Of a DNA stretch of 64,000 nucleotides, positions 15,153 to 23,077 are shown piece by piece. Positions within the stretch are counted from its first letter, which is position 1, and every line of letters begins with the position of its first letter. The position numbers and the translations under genes are program-made. The stretch is from Deltaproteobacteria bacterium (GTDB taxonomy: Bacteria; Myxococcota_A; UBA9042; PHBI01). The notes below the pieces were generated by a model. The model was not told the origin of the DNA, did not search any database, and worked only from the letters and a program-made list of their open reading frames with translations. The DNA lies in assembly GCA_020632715.1 (NCBI GenBank), contig JACKFA010000003.1:62001-126000 (forward strand), read 5' to 3'.

Positions 15153-16396
15153 GCGGCCCAGGCGACCTGCTACCCGTCGACGACGCCGTCGACATCGTGA
15201 TCCGCGCCGCGCAGGAGCTCGCGCGCAACTCCTGGCCGACGCGCCAGCTCTCGCTCTGGGACGCCTCCGGGTTCATCCTGGCCGAGGACATCTGCGCCGA
15301 TCGCGACCAGCCGCCGTTCGACCGCGCCATGATGGACGGCTTCGCGCTCCGCGCGGCCGACGTCGCCGCGGGGCCGACGACGCTGCGGGTCGTGGGCGAG
15401 GTGGCCGCCGGCTCGGACGTGGACCTCACGGTCGGCGAGGGCGAGGCGGTCGCCATCATGACGGGCGCGCCGCTCCCGCGGGGCGCCGACACCATCGTCA
15501 TGGTCGAGCGGACGAGCCGCCCGGACGACGGCCACGTCAGCGTCCCCGGCCCCCTCGAGCGCGGCGACAACGTCGCGCCGCGCGGGCAGGAGGTGCGCGA
15601 GGGGCAGGTGGTGGCCGCGTCGGGGCGCGTGGTCGAGAGCCTGACGGCGGGCGTCCTCGCGTCGGTCGGCGCACACCGCGTGACGGTGCGCGTGCGGCCG
15701 CGGGTGACGGTCATCACGACGGGCAGCGAGCTCGTGCCGATCGAGGCGACGCCGGGGCCGGCGCAGATCCGCGACAGCAACCGCCGCACGATGTTCGCGT
15801 TCCTCGAGCGGGAGTGGGCGCGGGTCGTCGACGGGGGCATCGTCGCCGACGAGATGAACGCCACGCGTATGGCGATCCGCGAGGGGCTCGACAGCGACGT
15901 GCTCGTGCTCTCGGGCGGCGTGTCGGCCGGGAGCTACGACATCGTGCGCGCGGCGCTCGAGGAGGAGGGGGTCGAGATCCTCTTCCACAAGGTGCGCATC
16001 AAGCCCGGTAAGCCCGTGCTCTTCGGGCGCCACGCGGGCGGGCTCGTCTTCGGGCTCCCGGGGAACCCGGTGAGCGCGTTCGTCGCCGGGCTCGTCCTGC
16101 TCGGGCCGGCGCTGCGCGTGCTCGGGCGGCGCCCGGAGCCGGCGTCGTGGTACGTGCGGCTGCCGCTCGTGGGGGAGCTCCCGGCGACGGCGGGGCGCAC
16201 GACGTTCCACGCGGCCGAGCTCGTGCGCGGCGACGACGACCAGCTCGCGGTGCGCTACCGGCCGACGCTCGGGAGCGCCGATCAGGTCGCGGTCGCGCGG
16301 GGCAACTCGTTCATCCGGACGGAGCCGGGGGCGCCGGCGGCCAGGGACGGGGACCTCGTGCGCGTGCTGCTGCCGCACTCGCCGGTGTCCTGGTAG
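15149..16396 (+). CDS. moeA: MoeA, molybdopterin molybdenumtransferase
   Basis: 415 residues; ATG preceded by GGAGAGGAG and overlapping the MazG stop. MoeA inserts molybdate into adenylylated molybdopterin in the cytosol. Visible signatures are 'QPPFDRAMMDGFALR', 'VGEGEAVAIMTGAPLPRGADTIVMVE', 'TGSELV', 'GPAQIRDSN', 'SGGVSAGSYD', 'KVRIKPGKPVLFG' and 'LPGNPVSAFV'. Length and domain order are typical. It belongs functionally with mobA and fdhD further along the window. It is the last gene of a three-gene overlapping run. Confidence 0.97.
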   Translation: MSGPGDLLPVDDAVDIVIRAAQELARNSWPTRQLSLWDASGFILAEDICADRDQPPFDRAMMDGFALRAADVAAGPTTLRVVGEVAAGSDVDLTVGEGEAVAIMTGAPLPRGADTIVMVERTSRPDDGHVSVPGPLERGDNVAPRGQEVREGQVVAASGRVVESLTAGVLASVGAHRVTVRVRPRVTVITTGSELVPIEATPGPAQIRDSNRRTMFAFLEREWARVVDGGIVADEMNATRMAIREGLDSDVLVLSGGVSAGSYDIVRAALEEEGVEILFHKVRIKPGKPVLFGRHAGGLVFGLPGNPVSAFVAGLVLLGPALRVLGRRPEPASWYVRLPLVGELPATAGRTTFHAAELVRGDDDQLAVRYRPTLGSADQVAVARGNSFIRTEPGAPAARDGDLVRVLLPHSPVSW

Positions 16397-16472
16397 CGGG
16401 CTCGGGCGTCGCGAGGCCCGGGCGCGCCCCCGACTCGCGGGAGACGCGCCCAGGTCTCGGAGGGGACTCGGA

Positions 16473-16568
16473 TCAGGCCACGGAGAGGTCGCGCAGGACG
16501 AGCAGCGCGCGGCGGTGCAGCATGGCGACGGGGCCGTGGTGGAGCAGGAGCTTCTTGAGGCTCGGCAT
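16473..16568 (-). CDS. Small basic peptide gene, 31 residues, perfect Shine-Dalgarno
   Basis: An ATG-to-TGA frame of 31 codons. AGGAGG (16577-16582 on the minus strand) is eight bases before the ATG, the best ribosome binding site in the window. Every codon ends in G or C, as in the real genes around it. The peptide starts MPSLKKLLLHHG, contains LHRRALLVLRD and ends SVA; it is basic, with heptad-like Leu spacing, and could form an amphipathic helix. It has no signal peptide and no cysteine. Nothing follows it on the same strand, and it is divergent from the ATP-grasp gene starting at 16692. It could be a leader peptide, a small membrane-active protein or a substrate of a neighbouring enzyme; the function is unknown. 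Confidence 0.6.
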   Translation of the reverse strand: MPSLKKLLLHHGPVAMLHRRALLVLRDLSVA

Positions 16569-16576
16569 CAGAACGT

Positions 16577-16582
16577 CCTCCT
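16577..16582 (-). promoter_or_regulatory. Consensus ribosome binding site AGGAGG
   Basis: Full match to the anti-Shine-Dalgarno complement, with eight bases to the ATG of the 31-residue peptide gene. This is the main reason to treat that short frame as translated. Confidence 0.7.
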
Positions 16583-16691
16583 GTTGCGGGTTCCGAACAC
16601 GAGCCCAGGATGAACGCACGATGTTTCGGAAGTGTTTCACGGGTGTGCGACGACGCACAGCGGGGCGCGCGGTGGCCCTGGAGGCGGCTCC

Positions 16692-17648
16692 GTGAGCGGC
16701 CTCCGGGTGGCGATCGCGACGTGCGCGCCGTTTCCGCCGGTCGCGGACGACGAGGGGCCGCTGCGAGCGGCGTTCGCGGCGCGCGGGGTCGCGGTCGATG
16801 ACGTGCCGTGGGACGCGGACGTCGCCTGGGGCGCGTTCGACGCGTGCCTCATCCGGACGACCTGGGACTACCAGGAGCGGAAGGACGCGTTCGTCGCGTG
16901 GGCCGAGCGGGCCGCGGAGGAGACGCTGCTGCTCCACGGCCCGGCGGTCGTCCGCTGGAACACCGACAAGCGCTACCTCCGCGAGCTCGAGGCGGCGGGC
17001 GCGCCGCTCACGCCCACGATCTGGCTCGACGCGGGGGAGGGCGCCGACGTCGCGGCGCGCGTGCGCGAGGCGGGCTGGGGGCGCGCCTTCCTGAAGCCGG
17101 TCGTCGGCGCGAACGCGCGCGAGACGCTCCGCTTCGACGCCGACGCCGCCGGGCTCGCGGCGGCGCAGGCCCACGCGGATCGGCTCCTCCTCGACGCGGG
17201 GGAGGGGTTGATGCTCCAGCCCTACCTCGAGAGCGTCGAGCGCGACGGCGAGCGCTCGCTCATCCTCGTCGACGGGGCGTTCGCGCACGGCGTGCGGAAG
17301 ATCCCGGTCCCCGGCGACTACCGCGTGCAGGACGACTGGGGCGCGACCGACGTCCCGTGGCTCCCGACGGCCGAGGAGCAAGCGCTGGCCGCGCGGATCG
17401 TGGCGCTCGCGGGCGCGCGCCTCGGCGAGGCGCTCGTGTACGCGCGGGTCGACCTCCTGACGGGGCCGGGCGGCGAGCGGTGGCTGAACGAGCTCGAGAT
17501 CGTCGAGCCGAGCCTCTTCTTCCGGCACGGCCCGGCGACCGCGGAGCGCCTCGCGGACGCGGTGCTCGCGCGGATCCGGAGCGCTACGCGAACCACACCG
17601 AGCGCACGCGTCCCGCCTCGTGGAAGCCGAGGCTCTCGTAGAGCCTGA
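16692..17648 (+). CDS. ATP-grasp domain protein (glutathione-synthetase/RimK-like fold)
   Basis: 318 residues from GTG with GGAGG eight bases upstream. The N-terminal part has the pre-ATP-grasp pattern 'VRAVAIAT...LIRTTWDYQERKDAFVAWAERAA' type (seen as IRTTWDYQERKDAFVAW), then 'VVRWNTDKRYLRELEAAGAPLTPT', 'GRAFLKPVVGANARET', 'LMLQPYLESVERDGERSLILVDG' and 'VYARVDLLTGPGGERWLNELEIVEPSLFF', which carry the ATP-binding Lys, the Glu of the hinge and the Mg-binding Glu/Asn of this fold. Such enzymes join an acyl-phosphate to an amine or thiol; the substrate here is unknown. The C-terminal 21 residues overlap, tail-to-tail, the last 65 bases of the GNAT gene on the other strand. Confidence 0.85.
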   Translation: MSGLRVAIATCAPFPPVADDEGPLRAAFAARGVAVDDVPWDADVAWGAFDACLIRTTWDYQERKDAFVAWAERAAEETLLLHGPAVVRWNTDKRYLRELEAAGAPLTPTIWLDAGEGADVAARVREAGWGRAFLKPVVGANARETLRFDADAAGLAAAQAHADRLLLDAGEGLMLQPYLESVERDGERSLILVDGAFAHGVRKIPVPGDYRVQDDWGATDVPWLPTAEEQALAARIVALAGARLGEALVYARVDLLTGPGGERWLNELEIVEPSLFFRHGPATAERLADAVLARIRSATRTTPSARVPPRGSRGSRRA

Positions 17649-18441
17649 TGGCGCGCGCGTTCTCGGAGTGCACGTAGAGGGTCACGCAGGGCACCTCGCG
17701 GAAGAGGAGCTCGCACATCGCCGAGATGGCGCGCCGCGCGATGCCGCGGCCGCGGCTCTCCGGGGCGGTGAAGACGCCCGCGAGCTGGATCACGTCGTCC
17801 GAGACGGCCGAGTGGTCGCACTTGAAGACGGGCGCCCCGAGGGGGCCGACGACCCACGACCGCTGCTCGCGGATCCGCCGCAGCCAGCCGCGCCGGAAGC
17901 TCGGGAGATCGGGGGAGAAGGGGTCGAAGCCGAGCTCCTCCATGACCATCGAGAGGTCGGCCTGGAGGAGGTGCTCGAGCTCGGTGACGTCGGCCGGGCG
18001 CAGCTCCGGGCAGGGATCGGCCGGGAGGTGGGTGACGCGGTCGACCTTGTAGAGGATCTGGTGCGGGCGCTCGAGGGCGATGGCGTCGGGCTCGCGGCCG
18101 TAGCGGTCCATGAAGGCGGCGACGGCGGCGTCGGGGCCGACGACGACGCGGATGACGTAGGCGGAGCGGGCCGCGAAGAGGGCGAAGGCGTCGAGGGCGT
18201 CGTCGCTGCAGGGCTCGGAGACGACGAGGTTCGACCCGACGCAGACGATGCCCGCGAGGGCGCCGCCGCGCCAGAAGCCCGCGAAGACGCCGGCGACCGC
18301 CTCGCGATCGAGGGCCTGGCGCGCGATCTGGCCGAGGAGGTAGGCGTTCGCCTCGGGCGACTGCCGGAGGAAGCCGAGGACCTCCCAGTGATCGCGGCCC
18401 GTGAGGCGGCGGATCCCGTCGCGCACCGGGCGCATCAGCAT
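17584..18441 (-). CDS. GNAT-family N-acetyltransferase (two-domain)
   Basis: 285 residues starting MLMRPVRDG, chosen for GGAGG five bases upstream; the open frame continues far upstream as low-complexity antisense. The N-terminal half ('RDHWEVLGFLRQSPEANAYLLGQI', 'WRGGALAGIVCVGSNLV') resembles the degenerate GNAT half of DUF4081-type proteins. The C-terminal half is a normal GNAT: 'IQLAGVFTAPESRGRGIARRAISAMCELLF' with the acetyl-CoA-binding RGRGIA motif, then 'VTLYVHSENARAIRLYESLGFHEAGRVRSVWF'. It should transfer an acyl group from CoA to an amine; the acceptor is unknown. Its 3' end overlaps the ATP-grasp gene by 65 bp. Confidence 0.88.
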   Translation of the reverse strand: MLMRPVRDGIRRLTGRDHWEVLGFLRQSPEANAYLLGQIARQALDREAVAGVFAGFWRGGALAGIVCVGSNLVVSEPCSDDALDAFALFAARSAYVIRVVVGPDAAVAAFMDRYGREPDAIALERPHQILYKVDRVTHLPADPCPELRPADVTELEHLLQADLSMVMEELGFDPFSPDLPSFRRGWLRRIREQRSWVVGPLGAPVFKCDHSAVSDDVIQLAGVFTAPESRGRGIARRAISAMCELLFREVPCVTLYVHSENARAIRLYESLGFHEAGRVRSVWFA

Positions 18442-18554
18442 GGCCGCCTCCGGGGCGCCGGCGCCCGCGACGGGTTCTTGCCTTGCCGATGAGGCCGCGT
18501 TCCCACCACCATGGACGGGACCATACCGGATCCGCGCCGCGGGCGCGACGAGCC

Positions 18555-18959
18555 ATGACGCACCTGACACCCCCCGTCCCGATCCCGTTCCGCGCGATGC
18601 TCGCGGCGCTCCGCTGGGGCGCCGAGGCGGACGCGCTCGCGCCCCCGCTCGACGCCACGACGGCGGTCCGCGACGACGGCGAGCGGCACGTCCGCGCGCT
18701 GCCGCGGCCCGTGGACCTCGGCGGGCTCCCGCTCGCGGCGGAGCTCGTGTTCGAGCTGGGGCTGCTCGCGCGGTGCGCCCTGCGCGCGGCCCCCGGGGCG
18801 GGCCTCCCGGGGGAGGCGGTGGCGGCGGTCGAGGCGGCGGCGGACGTGCGGCTCGAGCGGCGCGATGAGGGCTACTACGAGGGGAGCCGGGCGGATGCGC
18901 GGTTGACCGTGGACCTGCTCGACGGCACGGTCGGGCTCGACGATCCGGACGCCCTCTGA
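18555..18959 (+). CDS. Hypothetical protein, 134 residues
   Basis: Not recognised. Starts MTHLTPPVPIPF, rich in Ala, Leu, Asp and Arg, with no transmembrane segment and no conserved motif I can name; the middle (VDLGGLPLAAELVFELGLLARCAL) is likely helical. The ribosome binding site is weak. It is five bases ahead of holC on the same strand and probably co-transcribed with it. The gene is accepted because of position and codon use, not because of similarity. Confidence 0.6.
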   Translation: MTHLTPPVPIPFRAMLAALRWGAEADALAPPLDATTAVRDDGERHVRALPRPVDLGGLPLAAELVFELGLLARCALRAAPGAGLPGEAVAAVEAAADVRLERRDEGYYEGSRADARLTVDLLDGTVGLDDPDAL

Positions 18960-18964
18960 AGGTC

Positions 18965-19399
18965 ATGCCGAACGATCCCCCGAAGGTGCACTTCTACGAC
19001 CTCCCCCCCGACAAGCAGTGGGGGCTCGTGTACAAGCTCGCCGACGCCGCCTGGCGCCGCGAGACGCACGTGCTCATCCACTGCGGCGACGAGGGCGAGG
19101 CGCGCGCGCTCGACGACTTCCTGTGGACGTTCGTCGAGGACGCCTTCGTCCCGCACGAGCGGCTCGCGGGGGAGGGGCTCGAGGATCCCGACGCGCGCGT
19201 CGTGATCGTGGCGGCGGAGGTCGCGCCGATAGCGCAGGCCGTGCTGATCCAGCTCGCGCCCGTGAGCGTCGCGTTCGCGCGCGAGTTCGAGACGGTGATC
19301 GACTTCGTCGACCACCGCGACGACGCGCGCCTCGCGGCGAGCCGCGGGCGCTTCAAGGCGTGGCGCGAGGCGGGCGTCGTGCCCGAGTTCCACAAGTAG
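18965..19399 (+). CDS. holC: DNA polymerase III chi subunit (HolC)
   Basis: 144 residues. Chi binds single-stranded-DNA-binding protein and, via psi, the clamp loader. The chi pattern is clear: 'VHFYDLPPDKQWGLVYKLADAAWRRETHVLIHCGDEGEARALDDFLWTFVEDAFVPHERL', then 'VVIVAAEVAP', 'LIQLAPVSVAFAREFETVIDFVD' and 'SRGRFKAWREAGVVPEFHK'. Length is normal. Its end faces a repeat-rich intergenic region with tandem palindromes. Confidence 0.92.
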   Translation: MPNDPPKVHFYDLPPDKQWGLVYKLADAAWRRETHVLIHCGDEGEARALDDFLWTFVEDAFVPHERLAGEGLEDPDARVVIVAAEVAPIAQAVLIQLAPVSVAFAREFETVIDFVDHRDDARLAASRGRFKAWREAGVVPEFHK

Positions 19400-19411
19400 C
19401 GCGCGGCTCCT

Positions 19412-19500
19412 GGTCTCGTTGGGACGTGACCACGGGTCTCGTTGGAACGTGACCACGGTCTCGTTGGAACGTGACCACGGTCTCGTTGGAACGTGACCAC
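19412..19500. repeat. Tandem array of a 22-bp palindromic unit (four copies)
   Basis: Copies at 19412-19433, 19435-19456, 19457-19478 and 19479-19500. Each unit begins GGTCTCGTTGG and ends AACGTGACCAC; the first has one substitution and is followed by one extra G. Within a unit GGTC-T-CGTT pairs with AACG-T-GACC around GG, so every unit can fold as a small hairpin. There are no spacers between units. It follows holC directly and abuts the inverted-repeat element starting at 19496. Confidence 0.9.
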
Positions 19501-19664
19501 GGAGACACGGAGACACGGAGGGAGCACGGAGGGCGCCGGGCTTGACCGGCTCTCTGGCCGGCTGTGGCTCTTGGAGCGTGGCTACGGAGGTGAGGAGGGA
19601 GCGGGCCGAGAGCCTCCTGCTCTTCCTCCTCCCTCCTCCCTCCGTGTCTCCGTGTCTCCGTGGT
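19496..19664. repeat. CACGGAG-family element with 29-bp perfect inverted repeat
   Basis: The arm at 19496-19524 (ACCACGGAGACACGGAG... ) is the exact reverse complement of the arm at 19636-19664. Between them are about 110 bases with further GGAG/CTCC-rich pairing (19590-19636), no reading frame of note, and the pair ACCGGC/GCCGGC near 19545-19562. It lies in the 325-base gap between the 3' ends of holC and the PEGA gene, which face each other. A shorter relative is at 54900-54965, also between convergent genes. It may act as a bidirectional terminator or be a dispersed palindromic repeat. Confidence 0.88.
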
Positions 19665-19724
19665 GAAAGCGGTTTCTGAACCAGCGCTTACGCCTGAGCC
19701 CGCGCCCTGCGCCGGCGCCCAGGC

Positions 19725-21698
19725 CTAGAAGATCCAGGCCACGCCGATGCCGCCGTACATCTTCGGGTCCGACAGGTAGGACACGTCGTAGAGGTGCCGG
19801 TTGTCGTTGAACGGGTCGCCGTCGAAGTAGAGGAAGCCGTTCAGATCGTCGGTCAGCTTCGCCTCGACCGAGAAGCCGAGCGTCATGCGCGCGCCGCCGT
19901 CGCGGTCCGGCACCGTCGCCTCGGGGCCGACGCGATCCGTGTAGGCGAGGAGCCCCACGCGCGCCGTGATCGCCGCCTTGTCCGCGATCATCACCGAGCC
20001 CTTCGCCATCGCGTGGAAGAAGAAGCTGTTGCGCTCCTCCGTGCCGAGGCCCGCGCCGATCCCGCCCTCGACGCTCGCCGCCACCGTCCGCGTGTGCACG
20101 AACGTCCACTGGAGCGTCGCCGAGAGCTCGTTGATCACGTTGAACGCGAAGCGCGCCGACACCCCGAGGTCGATGTTCGACCCGACGCCGCCGCCCGCCG
20201 AGAAGTTGAGCAGGTACGGCCAGCCGGCCCACACGTCGACCGCGCCCGTGCCCGCCGGCATCGCCCGCGCCGACCACGACATCGGCCGCGTGTTGTCCGG
20301 CACCGCGTTCGGATCCGCCTGCCCGAACGCCGCGCTGATCTTCACGATCCGGTCCGGGCCGACCGCGATCCGGAACTCCTCCGTCTTCCCGTCACCGCGC
20401 TGGAGCAGCACGTTGTGCGTCCCGACCGGCAGCTCCCCCGTGTACGGCGTGCGCCCGATGGCCTTGCCGTTCACGAAGATGTCCGCCTCCTGGCCCGACT
20501 TCACCCGGATGTCGACCCGCCCGGACTGCCCGAGCTCCGCGATCACCTCGTTGTCGCCCGCCTTCAGCGTGACCGTCTGCGTCCACGTCGAGAAGCCGTT
20601 CGCCGTCACCGTCACGAAGTGCGTCCCGGGGTCGAGCCCGTCCGCCACGAAGGGCGACGGCCCCTTCTTCACCCCGTCGATGTCGACCTGCGCGCCCGGC
20701 ACGCTCGAGATCACCCGCACCCGCGCCTTGTCGGCGGCCGGCGCGTTCGTGTCGAGCCGCACCACGACCGTCTCGCCGGCCTTCACCTCCACGTTCTGGC
20801 TCGTCGAGCCGCCGTCGGCGCTCTTGCCCTCGAGGATGTGCACGCCCGGCTTCACGTCGCTCTTCGTCACCGGCGCCGCGCCGAGGCTCTCCCCGTCGAG
20901 GTAGACCATCAGCCCGGGCGTCGTCGTGATGACCTTCACCTCGCCGAGGTCCCCCTTCTGCGCGACGAGCTGCGCGTCGATGACGGTGCGCTTGCCGCTC
21001 TCGACGACCACGTTCTGCGAGAACCCGACGTAGCCCGCGAGGCTCACCTCCACGAGGTACTGCCCGGGCGTCAGGCCCTCGACGACCATCGGGGTCTTCC
21101 CCTTCGGCGCGCCGTTCACGCGCACCTCGCCGCCGCTCGGGTTCGACGTGACGAGCGCCTCCCCCGGCGTCGCCGCGAGCTTCACGAGCACCACGTCGAA
21201 CGTGACCGTCTGCTTCTCGACGGCGTCCACCCAGCGCTCCCAGCGCTCGTAGCCCTCCTTCTGGACCACGCACTGGTGCCGTCCAGGCATCACCTGCGTC
21301 TTCGTCGGCACGGTCCCGATGACCTTGCCGTCGACCGTGACCGTCGCGCCCATCACCTCGTTGCCGCCCGTGAAGTCGAGCGTCGCCGGCACGATGCTCT
21401 TCGTGAGCTTGAAGACGTAGCTCTGCGTCGTGCGGCCGATCTCCACGGTCTCCTTGAGATCGTCGTAGCCCTCCTTCTTGAAGAGAAGCTGGACGATGCC
21501 GCGAGGCAGCTTGTATTTTGCGAGCGGGGAGATGCCGAGCAGCTTCTCGCTGCCGCCGTCGACGAGGTAGACCTCGGCGCCGGACGGCGTCGTGTCGATG
21601 TTGGTGCGCGTCGTGTAGACGGTCGCGGCGTGCGCCGCGTGGCTCATCGACACGCACAGGAAGACCAGGACGCCGAGGGACGGCACGAGATGACGCAT
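19725..21698 (-). CDS. Six-repeat PEGA-domain protein with C-terminal outer-membrane-barrel-like domain
   Basis: 657 residues from MRHLVPSLG, with GAGGAG upstream and a signal peptide ending AAHAA. Six consecutive PEGA-type repeats fill residues about 25-440, each with a 'G..V.VDG...G..P....L.PG.H.V.V...GY' pattern (for example GAQVDIDGVKKGPSPFVADGLDPGTHFVTVTANGF). The last 190 residues change character: alternating strands such as 'IDLGVSARFAFNVINELSATLQWTFVHT', 'ASVEGGIGAGLG' and 'RMTLGFSVEAKLTDDLNGFLYF', ending in GIGVAWIF with a terminal Phe, as expected of an outer-membrane beta-barrel. PEGA repeats would then be periplasmic or surface displayed. Function unknown. Confidence 0.82.
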   Translation of the reverse strand: MRHLVPSLGVLVFLCVSMSHAAHAATVYTTRTNIDTTPSGAEVYLVDGGSEKLLGISPLAKYKLPRGIVQLLFKKEGYDDLKETVEIGRTTQSYVFKLTKSIVPATLDFTGGNEVMGATVTVDGKVIGTVPTKTQVMPGRHQCVVQKEGYERWERWVDAVEKQTVTFDVVLVKLAATPGEALVTSNPSGGEVRVNGAPKGKTPMVVEGLTPGQYLVEVSLAGYVGFSQNVVVESGKRTVIDAQLVAQKGDLGEVKVITTTPGLMVYLDGESLGAAPVTKSDVKPGVHILEGKSADGGSTSQNVEVKAGETVVVRLDTNAPAADKARVRVISSVPGAQVDIDGVKKGPSPFVADGLDPGTHFVTVTANGFSTWTQTVTLKAGDNEVIAELGQSGRVDIRVKSGQEADIFVNGKAIGRTPYTGELPVGTHNVLLQRGDGKTEEFRIAVGPDRIVKISAAFGQADPNAVPDNTRPMSWSARAMPAGTGAVDVWAGWPYLLNFSAGGGVGSNIDLGVSARFAFNVINELSATLQWTFVHTRTVAASVEGGIGAGLGTEERNSFFFHAMAKGSVMIADKAAITARVGLLAYTDRVGPEATVPDRDGGARMTLGFSVEAKLTDDLNGFLYFDGDPFNDNRHLYDVSYLSDPKMYGGIGVAWIF

Positions 21699-21787
21699 TC
21701 GAAGACTCCTCGCGGGGTCGGGCTCGACCCCCGAGGCGAGCTTATCGGCACCGCCTCCCGAGTCAACCACGGAGAGAGGCGCCTCCC

Positions 21788-23068
21788 ATGAGCGTCCCGT
21801 GCTTCGCGACGACCGCTCCCGGCCTCGAGCCGTTCCTCGAGCGCGAGCTCCGCGAGCTCGGGTTCGAGGGCCTCTCGCGCGGCCCGAGCGGCGTCGCCTT
21901 CGAGGCCGATCGCCTGGGCTTCATGCGCGCCTGCCTCTCGCTGCGGACGGCCCACCGCGTGCTCAGGACCCTCGGCACCGCCGACGCGTCGAGCCCCGAG
22001 GCGCTCTACGCGAGCGTCCGGCGGCTCGTCGACTGGCCCGCGATGGCCCCGCCCGACAAGACCCTCGCCGTCTACGCGACCGCGCGCGACAGCGTCTTCC
22101 GCGACGCGCGCCTCGCTGGGCTCACCGTGAAGGACGCCGTCGTCGACGCCGTGCGCGACGCGCTCGGCGCCCGCCCGAGCGTCGACACGAAGGACCCCGA
22201 CCTCCTCCTCCGCGTCGGCGTCAAGGGGCGGCACGCCGTCGTCTCCCTCGACGGCGCCGGCAAGGACAGCCTCCACGCCCGCGGGTACCGCCGCGACGCA
22301 GGCGAGGCCCCGCTCCGCGAGACCCTCGCCGCCGCGATGGTGCTCGCGTCGCGCTGGGACGGCGCGAGCCCCCTCGTCGACCCCGTCTGCGGCGCCGGCA
22401 CCCTCCTCGTCGAGGGGGCGATGTTCTCGCGCGGGATCGCCCCCGGGCTCCTCCGCGAGCGCTTCGGCTTCGAGCGCTGGGTCGGGCACGATCCCGCCGA
22501 CCTCGACGAGCTCCGCATGCTGCTGCGGCGCCGCGTCGACGTGGCGCGGGGCGCCATCGTCGGCCGCGACACGGACGCCGTCTCGCTCGCCATCGCCCGC
22601 GAGAACGCCGAGCGCGCCGGCGTCGCGGACGGCATGGACCTCGCCGAGGGCGACGTGCGCGAGCTCGTCGCGCCCCCGGGCGGCCCGGGCGTCGTCCTGG
22701 CCAACCCGCCCTACGGCCACCGCCTCGGCGGACCGGAGGACGCCGAGGCCACCGTCGAGGCGCTCGGGCGCACGCTGCGGGAGCGCTTCGCCGGCTGGAC
22801 GGCCGTGGTGGTCCTCCCCCCGGAGCTCGTCCCGCGGCTCGGGCTGCCCGTCGAGCGCAGCCTCGCGACGCGCAACGGCCCCATCGAGATCGCGCTCGCC
22901 CGGATCCGCGTCGGCGCCGAGGGGCGCGCCCCGACCGACGACCGCCGCGGCAAGCCTCGCCGCGACGAGCGCGCAGCCAGCGCGGAGCACCGCCCGCGTG
23001 GCCCCAGGAAGGCCGGCTGGGCCGGGCTCGCGACGAGCTCGGGGCGCGGCGGCCGCGGCCGCGACTGA
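21788..23068 (+). CDS. THUMP-domain RNA guanine-N2 methyltransferase (RlmL/YpsC-like)
   Basis: 426 residues from ATG; GGAGAGAGG is upstream. The order is ferredoxin-like/THUMP N-terminus ('FATTAPGLEPFLERELRELGF', 'HARGYRRDAGEAPLRETLAAAMV') followed by a class I methylase: motif I 'LVDPVCGAGTLLVEGAM', 'GRDTDAVSLAIARENAERAGV' and motif IV 'VLANPPYGHRLG'. This is the COG0116 arrangement of the enzyme that makes m2G in 23S rRNA. The fused second methylase of E. coli RlmL is absent. A basic, disordered tail of about 50 residues ends the protein. Confidence 0.92.
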   Translation: MSVPCFATTAPGLEPFLERELRELGFEGLSRGPSGVAFEADRLGFMRACLSLRTAHRVLRTLGTADASSPEALYASVRRLVDWPAMAPPDKTLAVYATARDSVFRDARLAGLTVKDAVVDAVRDALGARPSVDTKDPDLLLRVGVKGRHAVVSLDGAGKDSLHARGYRRDAGEAPLRETLAAAMVLASRWDGASPLVDPVCGAGTLLVEGAMFSRGIAPGLLRERFGFERWVGHDPADLDELRMLLRRRVDVARGAIVGRDTDAVSLAIARENAERAGVADGMDLAEGDVRELVAPPGGPGVVLANPPYGHRLGGPEDAEATVEALGRTLRERFAGWTAVVVLPPELVPRLGLPVERSLATRNGPIEIALARIRVGAEGRAPTDDRRGKPRRDERAASAEHRPRGPRKAGWAGLATSSGRGGRGRD

Positions 23069-23077
23069 AATTACGGC

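Noticed and set aside
16473..17648. A graspetide (ATP-grasp-modified peptide) cluster made of the 31-residue peptide and the ATP-grasp enzyme
   Set aside because: The peptide lacks repeated Asp/Glu-Thr/Ser core motifs, the genes are divergent, no transporter is linked, and the enzyme resembles the general glutathione-synthetase-like group rather than known graspetide ligases.
17584..17648. Frameshift at the end of the ATP-grasp or GNAT gene
   Set aside because: Both frames read cleanly with family motifs to near the overlap, and each has a normal stop.
19412..19500. CRISPR array
   Set aside because: Repeats are directly tandem with no spacers, and no cas genes are near.
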